Assembly (NCBI GenBank): GCA_947044365.1
Contig: OX345636.1
Location: 47,307,037-47,371,036, forward strand
DNA length: 64,000 nt
DNA from: Petrosia ficiformis
Taxonomy: Eukaryota > Porifera > Demospongiae > Haplosclerida > Petrosiidae
Reading direction: 5' to 3'
Shown: piece by piece, positions 22,688 to 34,037 of the stretch
How the letters are laid out: every line of letters begins with the position of its first letter
Position numbering within the stretch: the stretch's first letter is position 1
The notes under the pieces: generated by a model
The model's database searches: none
What the model saw: only the letters and a program-made list of their open reading frames with translations
Told to the model about the DNA's origin: nothing
Made by a program: the position numbers and the translations under genes

Positions 22688-22774
22688 TCCCACCTGAGGC
22701 AACTCTCATTTTCATTTTTCCATTGCCTCAGGTGTCTTTCTTTCTTTCTTTCTACATCTCCGATAACATCATGT
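22688..22774 (+). mobile_element. tRNA-derived SINE, 3' part, copy 2
   Basis: CCCACCTGAGGCAACTCTC, a CATTTTTCCATTGCCTCAGG hairpin, (CTTT)n, and ACATCTCCGATAACATCATG. The tRNA-like head is missing. (CT)n lies at about 22250-22281, upstream and unrelated. Confidence 0.75.
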
Positions 22775-22933
22775 ATATGCTAGAAAACATGATTGTAAAA
22801 CTAATATAATGCAATTTGCCTTTTTTTAATTGTTAAATAAATTTTTGAATATATAATTTGAAATAATATTTAATGAAACTGGATATATATAAAACAATGA
22901 ATATTTTGTGGAGTGAAAATTGTAAACACATTT

Positions 22934-23173
22934 TTAGCCCTTGAACTCCCACACAGACTCTTCTGCTCCATTTTGGCTCTGCCTCTTTCTTTCTTCATCA
23001 CTAATGTCACTTCTCCAGTGCTTCAAATCTAGGGACAGACTCCCCAATCCCAAGCGGCCATTGTCAGCTTGTGTATTGTCTGGGGCCCAATGATGTTCAG
23101 TATTGCTAAAGCATACCTGTCTCAGGCATTCACCATTTGGCTCAAAATTAGCACTTGTCCACTTGTCCTTACA
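22934..23173 (-). pseudogene. Possible terminal exon or exon relic, family unknown
   Basis: On the minus strand, about 78 codons are open to TAA at 22936-22934: KDKWTSANFEPNGECLRQV, then NTEHHWAPDNTQADNGRLGL, then a charged segment with ISDEERKRQSQNG and EESVWEFKG. Base use and the even residue mix look coding, but there is no ATG. A stop lies four codons upstream, with an acceptor-like AG between. I do not recognise the family. It could be a last exon of a decayed minus-strand gene with the piece at 23489-23572. Confidence 0.3.
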
Positions 23174-23488
23174 AATTATTTAGGTTGTCCTCAGGACAAG
23201 TACTCTCTCTAGTCATCATCTTGAATTGTCACTCCCAATAATTAATACTTGTGACATACCTGTATGTGTATATGGTACCAATGTAAATTGATCTACTTTG
23301 GCTTTCTGGAATGCTTCCATAATGCAAACAAGGTCTTATGAAGCTCCGGTTAATACTCCAACACTGATATTGCTATTTCACTTCCTCAAAATTCAGTATG
23401 AATAAAAATAGTGATATGTTAACAAATGACGAATTTGAATCAAATGGTTGTTCATGGGATAACTGATATTTATATTTAATTTTGAGCT

Positions 23489-23572
23489 CTAATTGGTGGC
23501 CTCCTTGTCACACAATACCTCTCCTCCAATTGCTGCTGCTCTCATATCTTTGTAAACATTGTAGCCTCCCTC
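23489..23572 (-). pseudogene. Exon-like relic resembling a HIRAN-type repeat protein
   Basis: The minus-strand frame reads EGGYNVYKDMRAAAIGGEVL then CDKEATN and a stop. It recalls the start of HIRAN-like domains seen in multicopy sponge and cnidarian proteins (pattern Y.VYKDI..AAIGEEL.CERE..N). The next expected motif (D.YAVAV) is absent, so this is likely a fragment. The comparison is from memory of the family pattern. Confidence 0.35.
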
Positions 23573-23666
23573 TTAACCTAAAAATGATATGAAATAAATT
23601 AATTTGATTGGCACTAAATTAAGTACTATGTGACAATTTTATCATGAAATAGCGTAGACAAAACTA

Positions 23667-24063
23667 AGAAAAAAGTATCCCTATGATGGCTTTATGGTGT
23701 CCAGCATTTAGTAATCATGGCTGACTTTATCATGCCTGAAACACAACAGCCTATTATAGTTATTATTTTGATTATCTACTCTCTGTACCTTTTAAAGAAT
23801 CTTGTAGAACTTCAGGAATATATTTCAGGTAGAATAGTTAGCTTGTAGTTCCAGTTTCTAATTCTATGTAAGCTACAAGTGCTGCTGAGTTCGAGCGCAC
23901 GTTCTATTACGCACCACGCCCATTAATTGACCGAGCCCCCAGGAATGACGCAACTTCCTTAACATATACAATGCATTCTGGACATATATATAATATACAT
24001 GTATATAATATAGTTCGAACCCGTGGGGAAGCAATCATAGGAATGGCCCTACGGGCCATAAAA
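23667..24063 (+). mobile_element. MITE-1 family copy 2
   Basis: It runs from GTATCCCTATGATGGCTTTA to GGAATGGCCCTACGGGCCAT. The internal landmarks of the family are present (AATCATGGCTGACTTTATCA, CCCATTAATTGACCGAGCCC, an AT-rich linker, then the CCGTGGG box). It is noncoding. Confidence 0.85.
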
Positions 24064-24214
24064 AAGCAAATTATGGTTCATACAAAGAAAATCATATAGC
24101 AACTAATTTTGAAAAGCATTGAAAATGTATATATTTAATTAAGCGAAGTGTATTACATATCATTTACTGATCTCTCCAAATAGAATACAGCAGCACATTG
24201 ACTATGCACCTACC

Positions 24215-24749
24215 AAAGTCTGTTCACATTCACGATGACCTCAAAATTAGGTTGTAATGACTTTATATGTAATGTAGTGTATAGTGTAATGTCATAAGAT
24301 TATGCTGTAACTTTATAATGAATCTATGATAAGGCTGGGACAATTAATTGATTAATTGGTTAATCGATTATCAATTATAAGTCTGTGATATCAATTATGC
24401 TAATTATTCCAGAAGACATACTTTTCAAGCATGTGACGGCAAATAATGTACAATATGGAAGTGACAGGAAGCCTTTTTGATCATCAAATGGGAGGAATTT
24501 CCTGTATTAATTGACTTAATTGGCCTAATTACTTCCGCTGACGATTATCAATGGATTTGAAGTTAGTGATAATCGATTTCAGAATCTCAGCTGATTCCCA
24601 GCTCTAATCTGTGATTGAAATTTGACATACACCAAAAAGGACAGGAAGGATAATTATACAAAAATTGTGCAGGTAAAAAGATTGTTGGTCATTCCAAACT
24701 AAAGTTATGAACATATTTCTGAGGTCATGGTGAATGTGAATGACCTTTA
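24215..24749. mobile_element. MITE (GTCTGTTCACATTCA ends) split by a nested element
   Basis: The left end AAAGTCTGTTCACATTCACG, then ATGACCTCA, is matched in inverted form by TGAGGTCATGGTGAATGTG on the right. An uninterrupted copy is at 41588-41817. Here the copy is broken by the element at 24332-24604. Confidence 0.8.
24332..24604. mobile_element. TA-flanked MITE (GGGCTGGGA family), copy 1, nested
   Basis: The ends AGGCTGGGA and TCCCAGCTC are degenerate forms of the GGGCTGGGA / TCCCAGCCC repeat, flanked by TA on each side. The interior carries ATTAATCGATTA-type palindromes and GGGAGGAATTTCCTG. It is inserted into another MITE (24215-24749). Confidence 0.8.
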
Positions 24750-25395
24750 CTTGTCCAGCATTTGATGTTGTTTTTTTATGCCTTATACTGTTACATGTAG
24801 TTTCATTTGATCTATATTGACTAGTATAATAGTACATGTCATAATATACCACAATAAAATATAGTATTCACATTCTAACATCTGTGATAACAACAGATGT
24901 TATATGATATTATAAATACTTCCCAGGTTATTTTTTGTGTTCATGAATTTGTACTTATTATAACAAGTAACATCTGTTCTATTCCACAGTTATTTGAGCA
25001 GTGGTTACATGTATGTACTTAGTTATGATAAGGGATTCGTACAGTATAATTATGTTTAAAGTACTGTTACATTATAATATTATTGATACATTTATTACAT
25101 ATCACATGTATTTCATATACTAGTCAGTATAGATAAAGATCAAAAGAAACTGTTACTGGCCTCAGTGGCCTAGCAAGAAAACAATTCACCATTGATATAA
25201 TCTTATCTAATTTTCTTGAAAACTAAGAATGTTGGGAGTGTTAACAGGCTATTGCAAGCGTCAAATTATACAAGGAAGAAAGATCACGATAGGGTTCATA
25301 TTCTAATACATTTCAGTTATAAAGTTACAACAATTTGTATACTCATGGTTACTGTTTCCAGACTTTGAGGAAAAGGGAAAATGGAACACATCTAT

Positions 25396-25710
25396 AAATG
25401 TTCCTGTTACATGGCTATTGGTAGCGAAGCAAGCACTATATGCATTAAAACAAACACAAATGTTCCTGTTACATGGCTATTGGTAGCGAAGCAAGCACTA
25501 TATGCATTAAAACAAACACAAATGTTCCTGTTACATGGCTATTGGTAGCGAAGCAAGCACTATATGCATTTAAACAAACACAAATGTTCCTGTTACATGG
25601 CTATTGGTAGCGAAGCAAGCACTATATGCATTAAAACAAACACTAATGTTCCTGTTACATGGCTATTGGTAGCGAAGCAAGCACTATATGCATTAAAACA
25701 AACACAAATG
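25396..25710. repeat. 62-bp tandem repeat, 5 nearly identical copies
   Basis: The unit AAATGTTCCTGTTACATGGC, TATTGGTAGCGAAGCAAGC, ACTATATGCATTAAAACAAA, CAC repeats head to tail with only two or three single-base differences. Such low divergence means recent amplification. The units abut with no spacers, so this is not a CRISPR-like array. Confidence 0.9.
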
Positions 25711-25787
25711 AAGTAGTTAGTGTTTTTGTTAAAAGAATTATTTTGTTGAGTATTATAAACTAGATTACGATGATATCATAGGGGTAG

Positions 25788-25941
25788 CAGTGTTCTCCCT
25801 AGAAAATGATCAAGGCGTAGGGGGGGTGTGGCCTGGAGTCCATATCAAAGAATATAGGCCACTCCCATTGCCACATCAAAGGATTTTGGATGCAGAAGCT
25901 GTGGGGGCCCCCTACTCCAGAAGAGCCTAGGGAGAACACTG
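25788..25941. mobile_element. Short hAT-type MITE
   Basis: The ends CAGTGTTCTCCCTAG and CTAGGGAGAACACTG are perfect inverted repeats. GGGTAG occurs on both outer sides, consistent with part of an 8-bp target duplication. The ends match the CAGTG-type hAT signature. It is 154 bp and noncoding. Confidence 0.75.
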
Positions 25942-26840
25942 GGTAGATATCACTACAGGTCTGTTATACCTAATGACTTTGGACTTACAACAGAAGAAGT
26001 AAATGTTAGAATTGTAACTATGGTGATGGTAACTATGGTGATCAGTACACAACTTCAATAGGAAATGCCTAAGCATTTCTTTCTAGCTCCAGTATTTTGA
26101 GTCATGTGCTATGCATGTGATTCAAACATGTTGATGCTTAGTCTTCCAGGAAAGGTTTTCTTATATGACGGAGCAATGACTAAGTTATATGATCATAATT
26201 ATTTATAATTATAATTTGCTAAATCAGTCATTTTTCACATAAGAATTTTGTCAAGCACTTAAACGCTCATTATTCAGCGATATTGTATAAGTAGGCGACA
26301 AAATCAGGTATCCGGGAAGAACTAATATTACATTCAAAATTTAGTTAGTTCCTGTGGAAAATGGCTGAGTAACAAGCATTTAAACATAAGTGTTTGACTA
26401 AATTCTTATCTGACAAATGACTGATTTTTGCATCCACGGTCACATATATAATTATTCTTAGCACCAATACTCATTTGTATGGGTCTGAAACACGAAATAT
26501 ATATTTAGCGTGTGCTGATGCTTAGCGATTATGACATTAGTCGCTACAGTTACTATAATTAGTACACATAATTAAAAGTAGACTTAAGATGTACAAAATA
26601 CAAACTCACTAAACATGTTTAATTGGCCACTTGTGGCACACTTTACTCAATTTAGCCACACCCACTAAACACTTTGATGAAAATATTTTTATACATGCAT
26701 CACCATTTGCTAAACCTCTGGTGAGAACACTCACATTCATGTACACGTGCATGTGCTCTATAATTATGTGAGATATATGGAGAAATTATGATTTGATTTA
26801 ACAAAGGATGATTATAATGATTATGTAGGTTTATACTGTA

Positions 26841-27136
26841 GGGCTGGGAATCAGCTGAGATTCTGAAATCGATTATTGCTAACTTCAAGTCGATTGATAA
26901 TCGATTAAAAAATCAGCGGAAATAATTAGGCCAATTAAGTCAATTAATACAGGAAACTCCTCCCATTTGATGATCAAAAATGCTTCCTATCACTTCCGTA
27001 ATGTGCATTATTTACCGTCGCATGCTTGAAAAGTATGTCTTTTGGAATAATTAGCATAATCGATATCACAGACCTATAATCGATAATCAGAAGAATTTTC
27101 AATATCGATTGAAAAATCGATTAATCGTCCCAGCCC
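26841..27136. mobile_element. TA-flanked MITE (GGGCTGGGA family), copy 2
   Basis: GGGCTGGGAATCAGCTGAG to TCGTCCCAGCCC, with TA on both sides. It is inverted relative to the copy at 24332. Both share the GGCCAATTAAGTCAATTAAT and CAATATCGATTGAAAAATCG-type interior. Confidence 0.85.
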
Positions 27137-27180
27137 TAATTTATAGATATTGCTTTTTGGGATATTATAATTGTAGTATA

Positions 27181-27677
27181 CAGTACCTGTCATTGACTAT
27201 AGTGTACTTTATGAGTTAAGTACACTGTACTTTGAATGTACTACACAGTATTTTACACCTTAGTACTATGCTGTATCTGACATTATTAAGTTTACATACT
27301 ATCACTGTACTTCCATTGACTATAGTGTACTTTATGAGTTAAGTACACTGTACTTTGAATGTACTACACAGTATTTTACACCTTAGTACTATGCTGTATC
27401 TGACATTATTAAGTTTACATACTATCACTGTACTTCCATTGACTATAGTGTACTTTATGAGTTAGGTACACTGTACTTTGAATGTACTACACAGTACATG
27501 TATTACACCTTAGTACTATGTTATCACATACACATGTAAATTACTACTACACATTACTATGATTACAGTAGAAAATATACTATATATAGCACTACTTAGA
27601 AGTACACTTGACTATCAACTTATTGAAGTGTAGCTCCCATTATAGTATGTAAATTAACCTAATAAAGTCAGGTCCTG
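27181..27677. mobile_element. MITE (CAGTACCTGAC family), copy 2, with internal triplication
   Basis: The right half matches the element at 2671-2939, but the left half is expanded. The block from TGACTATAGTGTACTTTATG to TTAGTACTATGCTG, with TAAGTTTACATACTATCAC, is repeated about three times at roughly 125-base spacing. The left terminal repeat itself is shortened. It is noncoding. Confidence 0.75.
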
Positions 27678-27799
27678 TACATATAATATTCTTTGTATGC
27701 ATTGTATACGTTCTAGTATTGTTTTAATATGGTGAAAAATCCTACTTTTAGTTACAAGCAAATCTATTCCTGCTGGTCTGTAGAAGGTGACACAAACAT

Positions 27800-28810
27800 A
27801 GTTTAAAATGATATTAGGCTTGCTAAAAGTGTTTTAGTTTAGTTAACTAACAAAAAGTGTTCATTATTAGCTAATTTCTATTTTAGTTAGTTATACATTG
27901 TAGTTCTAACTTCTAAAAATCATTTTCCTCACTAGTTAACTAAAACAACACGTAGTATTATGACTCTATACAGGATATACTGGTATAGAATTCCCACTTT
28001 AGGTCATCTGCTTTGGTTACATACATACCACAATGTCTAACACACACATATGTCTAGAACATATGGCTTCATCATATCACCATACTGCCTATGATAAAAC
28101 TGTATCACTGTCAAAAATGAGATATAGCACTCTGTGGTCAGATATAAAACCTGCCGTCAAAACAGACTACAAGAAAACAACGCTTACCTTCTCCAAAGTG
28201 CAGACAAAACGGTAAGAGAAGCAACAGACATTAACAAAGGTCTTGTCTTTCAGGAAATATATTAATTATAACATGCCTACTTGTGCTATATCGGATTTAT
28301 AATCACCTCGCCCTTGGGCCTATGGCCCTCGTGCTCGGTGATTATAAATCTGATATAGCACTTGTAGGCGTGTTATAACATATACTTATAGTTAGCTAGA
28401 ACAACACTAATATATAACAAACTAAACTAATTGAGTAAAATAATTTTACAGTACAGAACTGTGCTAACCAATAAATGAATTACTTTGCTTTTGGAGTGTA
28501 CAGCTATGTGTAGCTTCTCGTAACATTTCGTCTTGAATTTGGGTGAGGTAAGTGTTGTAGTCTTGTAGTTTTTGTCACCACTTTGATGTTGCGCGGTATC
28601 TGGATATATCTACAACTAAAATACCTTTTAGTATGGCTTTGCGACTTTTAGTTAACTAAACTACAACTAATTTACAGGTGTACTGTAAAAACTATAACTG
28701 AGAATTGGCCAATAATGGGAACTTTTAGTTACATGTAGTTAACTAAAACTAAACCCTTTTAGTAAGCTTAATATTAAAAGTTTGAGTAACTAGTCATACT
28801 ATAACTAAAA
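27800..28810. repeat. AGTTAACTAAAAC-rich repeat family, with foldback core
   Basis: Multiple variants of TTTAGTTAACTAAAACTAAA occur at both ends (27830-27960, 28590-28815), with AACTAGTCATACTATAACT near 28790. Related stretches occur at 39425-39640 and 61100-61360. A palindromic element is inserted in the middle (28268-28376). Short ORFs here are not convincing. Confidence 0.5.
28268..28376. mobile_element. Foldback element with GC-rich core
   Basis: The arms of about 40 bases (ATAACATGCCTACTTGTGC, then TATATCGGATTTATAATCACC) are inverted on the right with few mismatches. The central loop is GC-rich (CGCCCTTGGGCCTATGGCCC). A similar design, arms with GATATCACC and a GGGC core, is at 33925-34037. 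Confidence 0.8.
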
Positions 28811-29140
28811 CTAAAAGTGGTCATTTTCGTCATGCAATTGCATTCTTTCCAACATGTCCAGACCATCAGACCATACTCAGGCTGGTCTGATATACCTTCC
28901 ATGAAGCATGAAGGACTGTTACTAGCATGTACAACAAATCTTCAACATTATAATTTTAATCTTACAGTTTTCATGAATATACCATATTGCATTGGGATAA
29001 GGAGCAAGCATGTGACTATTTAGATACATACTATTTAGAGAGTCTTGGGAACAGGTCCTTGATATGAGTTTGGCTGCCTTTGGACAGTTTGATAATTTGA
29101 CACACCTCCAATAATAGCTGCTAAGAATGGATATAAAGTA

Positions 29141-29616
29141 GGGCTGGGATGATTAATCGATTAATCAATCGATATTGAAAATACTTCTGATTATCGATTA
29201 TAAGTCTGTGATATTGATTATGCTAATTATTCCAGAAGACATACTTTTCAAGCATGCAACAGCAAATAATGTAAGTGACAGGAACCCTTTTGATCATCAA
29301 ATGGGAGGAGCTTCCTGCATTAATTAACTTAATTGGCCTAATTACTTCCACTGATTTTAATCAATTATCAATCGATTTGAAGTTAATGATAAATATGTTG
29401 GAAATGAAATATAGATTCTGAGTACAATTTACGGGAAGCTTTTCTAGATTACGAGAAATCAGCTGTCTGAGTTCCTTAGGTTCATCTTTGCACATATGAT
29501 GGCAGACGTACTGAGCAGCACCGTAGACAATATCTGATGGATATAAAGTAGGGCTGGGATGATTAATCGATTAATCAATCGATTAATCAATCGATATCTC
29601 TGCCGATTTCCAGCCC
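29141..29616. mobile_element. TA-flanked MITE (GGGCTGGGA family), copy 3, partly duplicated
   Basis: It starts GGGCTGGGATGATTAATCG after TA and ends TTTCCAGCCC before TA. The left end, together with upstream ATGGATATAAAGTA, occurs a second time at 29524-29580, so an internal duplication or a double insertion happened. A run of 140 unrelated bases (29396-29523) lies between. Confidence 0.75.
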
Positions 29617-29697
29617 TAGTTTAAAGTTACTATCACTTACTATATTTATAATATTAACTATAAATGTCAACATGATTACCTAATGACAAGGGTGGCC

Positions 29698-29785
29698 AAA
29701 GTCATACGTTGCAAGGGCCCCTAGAGTGGTCCTACATTACAAGGGCCCCTAGAGTGGTCATATGTTGCAAGGGCCCCTAGATTGG
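29698..29785. repeat. Short GC-richer tandem repeat, 3 copies
   Basis: Three units of about 31 bases containing TTGCAAGGGCCCCTAGAGTG. It is noncoding and contrasts with the AT-rich surroundings. Confidence 0.75.
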
Positions 29786-30426
29786 TTAAGTGTACAGCAC
29801 TATTGCTGTTAAAATAACAAATATATTGGTTAGTGCAGCTGCAAGTATTTACCAATTAGTTGGTTGTTCAGGAATCAGGATACATACATCTAACACCATA
29901 ACTACTTTGTATTAATTATATTAAAATACATAAAAGATATATGTACCAATTATAATCAATTATCATGCCTAATATCTCATATTAGATGCACAAAGAAGGT
30001 TTGGAAACCTAAAATGATTTAATATATTCTGCTTCTTTGTACATCTATTATTAGACAGGATAGGAAAATTGACATGTACATCACCAGTCATCCATGACCA
30101 ATTATTAAATTAAACTAATTATAATATAGCCAATCTGTCTGCACTCTATTGGCTTGGTTTTACCCTCCAGTTGGAACTATGCATACTGAGAAGTCCCATT
30201 CACAAAAGCAAGAAGTCCCAGATAATCCCAAGCGATTTAATAATGCGATATTTACACATGTATGTTAACTCCCACATAATTGTGGTTTATCCACGACCAC
30301 AGGGGCTAACCGACTACTTTCCCACTCTCTGAGTTTGCTTCTACACATTAATGGGAATTCCTAACTGTATTCATAGTCCAAGTATATATAATGAAGTGCA
30401 AGACTGGTTGACTCATTCGTGCAGTA

Positions 30427-32930
30427 CATTGATGTATACTCTTAATGCTACATCCAGCAAGGAAATGAAACCATCTACCTATTTACATCTCCTTGAAGAA
30501 AGTGAAGAGATACTAAATACTCCAGAAGACACTGAAAGCTGTAAGTATGAGACAATATACATGTGTATGTGGCTATTATGATTAACAACACTAAGCAATC
30601 TGCAATGGTTCTCAAGTGTGTACTATTCTATCATCATTCTCCAATAAATTTTCATTTCATTACAAGTTAAAAGGTTCTAGAACCAATGTTAAATATATGG
30701 CAGCTCCTATCAGTTAGCTGTAGCTTTGAAAACCTCTTAAGAACTGTACCAAAATTGCAAACAAGAAGTTTGTCATTATATTTGTGTTGGCATCAATATT
30801 ACCATTTTGGTGGAAACCATTGTCATACTGGATGATAATCTACTAGTTCAGTTTGATTTACAACAACTATGTATGTTGTTCTAGGCTATGAAGTCAGAAA
30901 ACAAGAAGTTCTCTTTCATCCTAAATTCAAATACTTTTTCACACATAATACCAAGTGAATGTTTCAAGATATATTTTCAGGCCAATGTGATGCTTCTTGA
31001 CTAAGTTGAAATGAGGAAGCAGAGCATCGTTTTCAAGTTCTGGGATATTATGTCACATCAAGGTAATGTTTATAAAATCACTATTTCACTATTACATTTG
31101 TTACCTTGTGAATGGAATGTACAGTTGACAAAAATACATCCCATTACTGAATATCAAACTATAGATGACTTGATATTGTGCTGAAAAGAAACTGGTCCTA
31201 TAAGTGTAGTTAGAACAATTATTGTTACCATACTGTACATACTGTCACTGTACTGTGCTGTTACTGTTACTGTGCTATACTACATGTATACTATACGCAT
31301 TGTACTGTTACTGTCCTGTGCTGTACTGTACTATTACTGTGTGTGCTGTACTATGCTATACTGTCAATGTATTGTACTGTTACTGTCCTGTGCTGTACTG
31401 TACTATTACTGTGTGTGCTGTACTATGCTATACTGTCAATGCATTGTACTGTTACTGTCCTGTGCTGTACTATGCTGTACTGTCAATGTATTGTACTGTT
31501 ACTGTCCTGTGCTGTACTATGCTGTACTGTCAATGTATTGTACTGTTACTGTCCTGTGCTGTACTGTACTATTACTGTGTGTGCTGTACTATGCTGTACT
31601 GTCGATGCATTGTACTGTTACTGTCCTGTGCTGTACTGTACCATTACTGTGCATGCTGTACTATGCTGTACTGTCAATGCATTGTACTGTTACTGTCCTG
31701 TGCTGTACTGTACTATTACTGTGTGTGCTGTACTATGCTATACTGTCAATGCATTGTACTGTTACTGTCCTGTGCTGTACTGTACTATTACTGTCCTGTG
31801 CTGTACTATGCTGTACTGTCAATGCATTGTACTGTTACTGTCCTGTGCTGTACTATGCTGTACTGTCAATGTATTGTACTGTTACTGTCCTGTGCTGTAC
31901 TATGCTGTACTGTCAATGTATTGTACTGTTACTGTCCTGTGCTGTACTGTACTATTACTGTGTGTGCTGTACTATGCTGTACTGTCGATGCATTGTACTG
32001 TTACTGTCCTGTGCTGTACTGTACTATTACTGTGCGTGCTGTACTATGCTGTACTGTCAATGCATTGTACTGTTACTGTCCTGTGCTGTACTGTACTATT
32101 ACTGTGTGTGCTGTACTATGCTATACTGTCAATGCATTGTACTGTTACTGTCCTGTGCTGTACTGTACTATTACTGTCCTGTGCTGTACTATGCTGTACT
32201 GTCAATGCATTGTACTGTTACTGTCCTGTGCTGTACTATGCTGTACTGTCAATGTATTGTACTGTTACTGTCCTGTGCTGTACTATGCTGTACTGTCAAT
32301 GTATTGTACTGTTACTGTCCTGTGCTGTACTGTACTATTACTGTGTGTGCTGTACTATGCTGTACTGTCGATGCATTGTACTGTTACTGTCCTGTGCTGT
32401 ACTATGCTGTACTGTCGATGCATTGTACTGTTACTGTCCTGTGCTGTACTGTACTATTACTGTGCGTGCTGTACTATGCTGTACTGTCAATGCATTGTAC
32501 TGTTACTGTTAATGTACTTCACTCCTATCTTAACAGAATTACTCATGACAAAACAGCAAAGATCATTTGCATTTGAAGATTTCCAAACATTTTAGCCTGC
32601 ATTTCCTGTCTAACCTTTTTTCAAGGGACATGTGCATACTCCTATATACAAATTACACTAAATGGGTTAAGGCATCCTATCCATATGTAACTAACTGGGC
32701 TAAAGATTATGAACCTTATGTACTAGTAAGGAGTAATGTAGTGAGATATGACCAACGATTTATGGGATATGGATTCAATAAAATAAGTCATCTCACTGAA
32801 TTAAGAGCACAAGGTTATGAGTTTGTTGTCCTACCAGACCCATTCTTAATTCACTATCCTCATCCTTATTCTGAAGAATATCACAACTTACTTAAACAAA
32901 TTATGGGATATAAATTATTTATAACCCTTA
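30427..32930 (+). pseudogene. Broken LARGE-like glycosyltransferase copy
   Basis: The 5' part (30427 to about 31175) matches 37110-37905 of the intact gene, about 93% at first and then lower. It has several small insertions and deletions plus in-frame stops (for example after AATGTGATGCTTCTTGAC). It lacks the start codon and most of the membrane anchor. The bases corresponding to about 37915-38445 are missing and replaced by a minisatellite (31210-32516). Homology resumes near 32525 with deletions. 32648-32877 is then almost identical to 38616-38845 (1 difference in 230), after which a deletion removes the C-terminal coding part. A tandem duplicate that has lost function. Confidence 0.9.
31210..32516. 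repeat. 1.3-kb minisatellite inside the LARGE-like pseudogene
   Basis: Units of about 47 or 66 bases are built from ATTGTACTGTTACTGTCCTG, TGCTGTACTATGCTGTACTG and TCAATGC, with an optional TACTATTACTGTGTGTGC insert. It is open in all three plus-strand frames for 389-457 codons because the unit has no in-frame stop in any of them. The peptides are low-complexity C, Y, V and L repeats and are not counted as a gene. Confidence 0.95.
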
Positions 32931-32939
32931 ATTAATTAT

Positions 32940-33920
32940 TACATTTGTCACGTGGAGATTGATAATGGCTGAGAGTGAAGAGACCATGGACGAGAGTGTG
33001 GACTTTCAAAACCAGAATGTACTGAATCTCATCTGCCATCTTCTGAATTAAGAGGTCTCCCATTAGATAAACACTTGTATAGGTACAAAGTTAACACATT
33101 CATAGTGTTACACCTTTGTGAATCTTCTTGTTCTAGTTGAAACAAACCTTCGAAGGTGTAAAAATCACCTTCGTTTATGCCCTGGTATGATCATAATACA
33201 CCACATTTATACTTACAGTATATTATACTATGCTGTATACATTGTATTAGTGTTTTTGTTAATATACTTTATTATGACATGTACTTTATACACTTGTCCT
33301 GAAACTAGTACTTGTAAATATTGCCTAGCAGAAACAGCAAACGAAAATATAATTTGCACTGTAACCAACTGAAGGTAAAAATAACCTTTAATTTTTACAG
33401 TGTACATACATACACACATACATGTACATGTTAATTTGTACTATACTGATGATGATTAAACTAATTGTGTTGTAATGAAATATACTTGGAAATTGTTTTT
33501 GTTATATACATGTACATGTAGTATGCCATACATACATATACATGTATGTACATTTTAATTTGTACTATACAGATGATTGTGTATATAGTTTATATATAAT
33601 TATAGCTTGCCATACATAGTATGATATACATATGCACACACATACATGTACATGTTTGTACTACACTTGAGGTCACCTGATTATTATCAACCACTAATGC
33701 ACATGACTTTACACAGTTGCATATCCATCTGCCTATGACTATACATACACACATATATATATATATATTATATATATATATATATATCTCATAATGAGAT
33801 TCATAGCCCATACATTTCTATGAGTTTGATATTTTTAAATATCAACCTTGTGAAACTCGACAGCGATTTCTTACAGACTCAATGACAATCTCTTGCAGGA
33901 CAATCCAAGGTATGAATCTA
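32940..33920. other. Intergenic stretch, microsatellite-bearing
   Basis: Holds TACATG runs, an (AT)n tract at about 33755-33787, and a duplicated segment containing TACATACATGTACATGTTTG-like sequence. The stretch ACCTTCGAAGGTGT near 33150 is a small palindrome. No gene is recognised. Confidence 0.4.
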
Positions 33921-33924
33921 TCAG

Positions 33925-34037
33925 ATATAACATGTTTCAGAGGTCTATATGCGTTATATAAACCTGCCACGAGGTAAGATATCACCCAAGGGCGTAGCCC
34001 GAGGGTGATATCATCCGACCTCTGAAACATGTTATAT
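33925..34037. mobile_element. Foldback element, nested hairpins
   Basis: The outer arms ATATAACATGTTTCAGAGGTC are exactly inverted at 34017-34037. The inner arms GATATCACCC / GGGTGATATC enclose a GGGCGTAGCCC core. It is the same kind of object as 28268-28376. Confidence 0.85.

Noticed and set aside
25396..25710. CRISPR-like direct repeats
   Set aside because: Units abut without unique spacers and the context is eukaryotic.
28033..28215. 60-codon ORF starting MSNTHICLEH
   Set aside because: Lies in a repeat-rich segment, no domain, no splice context.
31222..32595. Long ORFs of 389-457 codons in three plus-strand frames
   Set aside because: They are translations of a short tandem repeat that lacks stops in every frame; low-complexity C/Y/V/L peptides with no domain.
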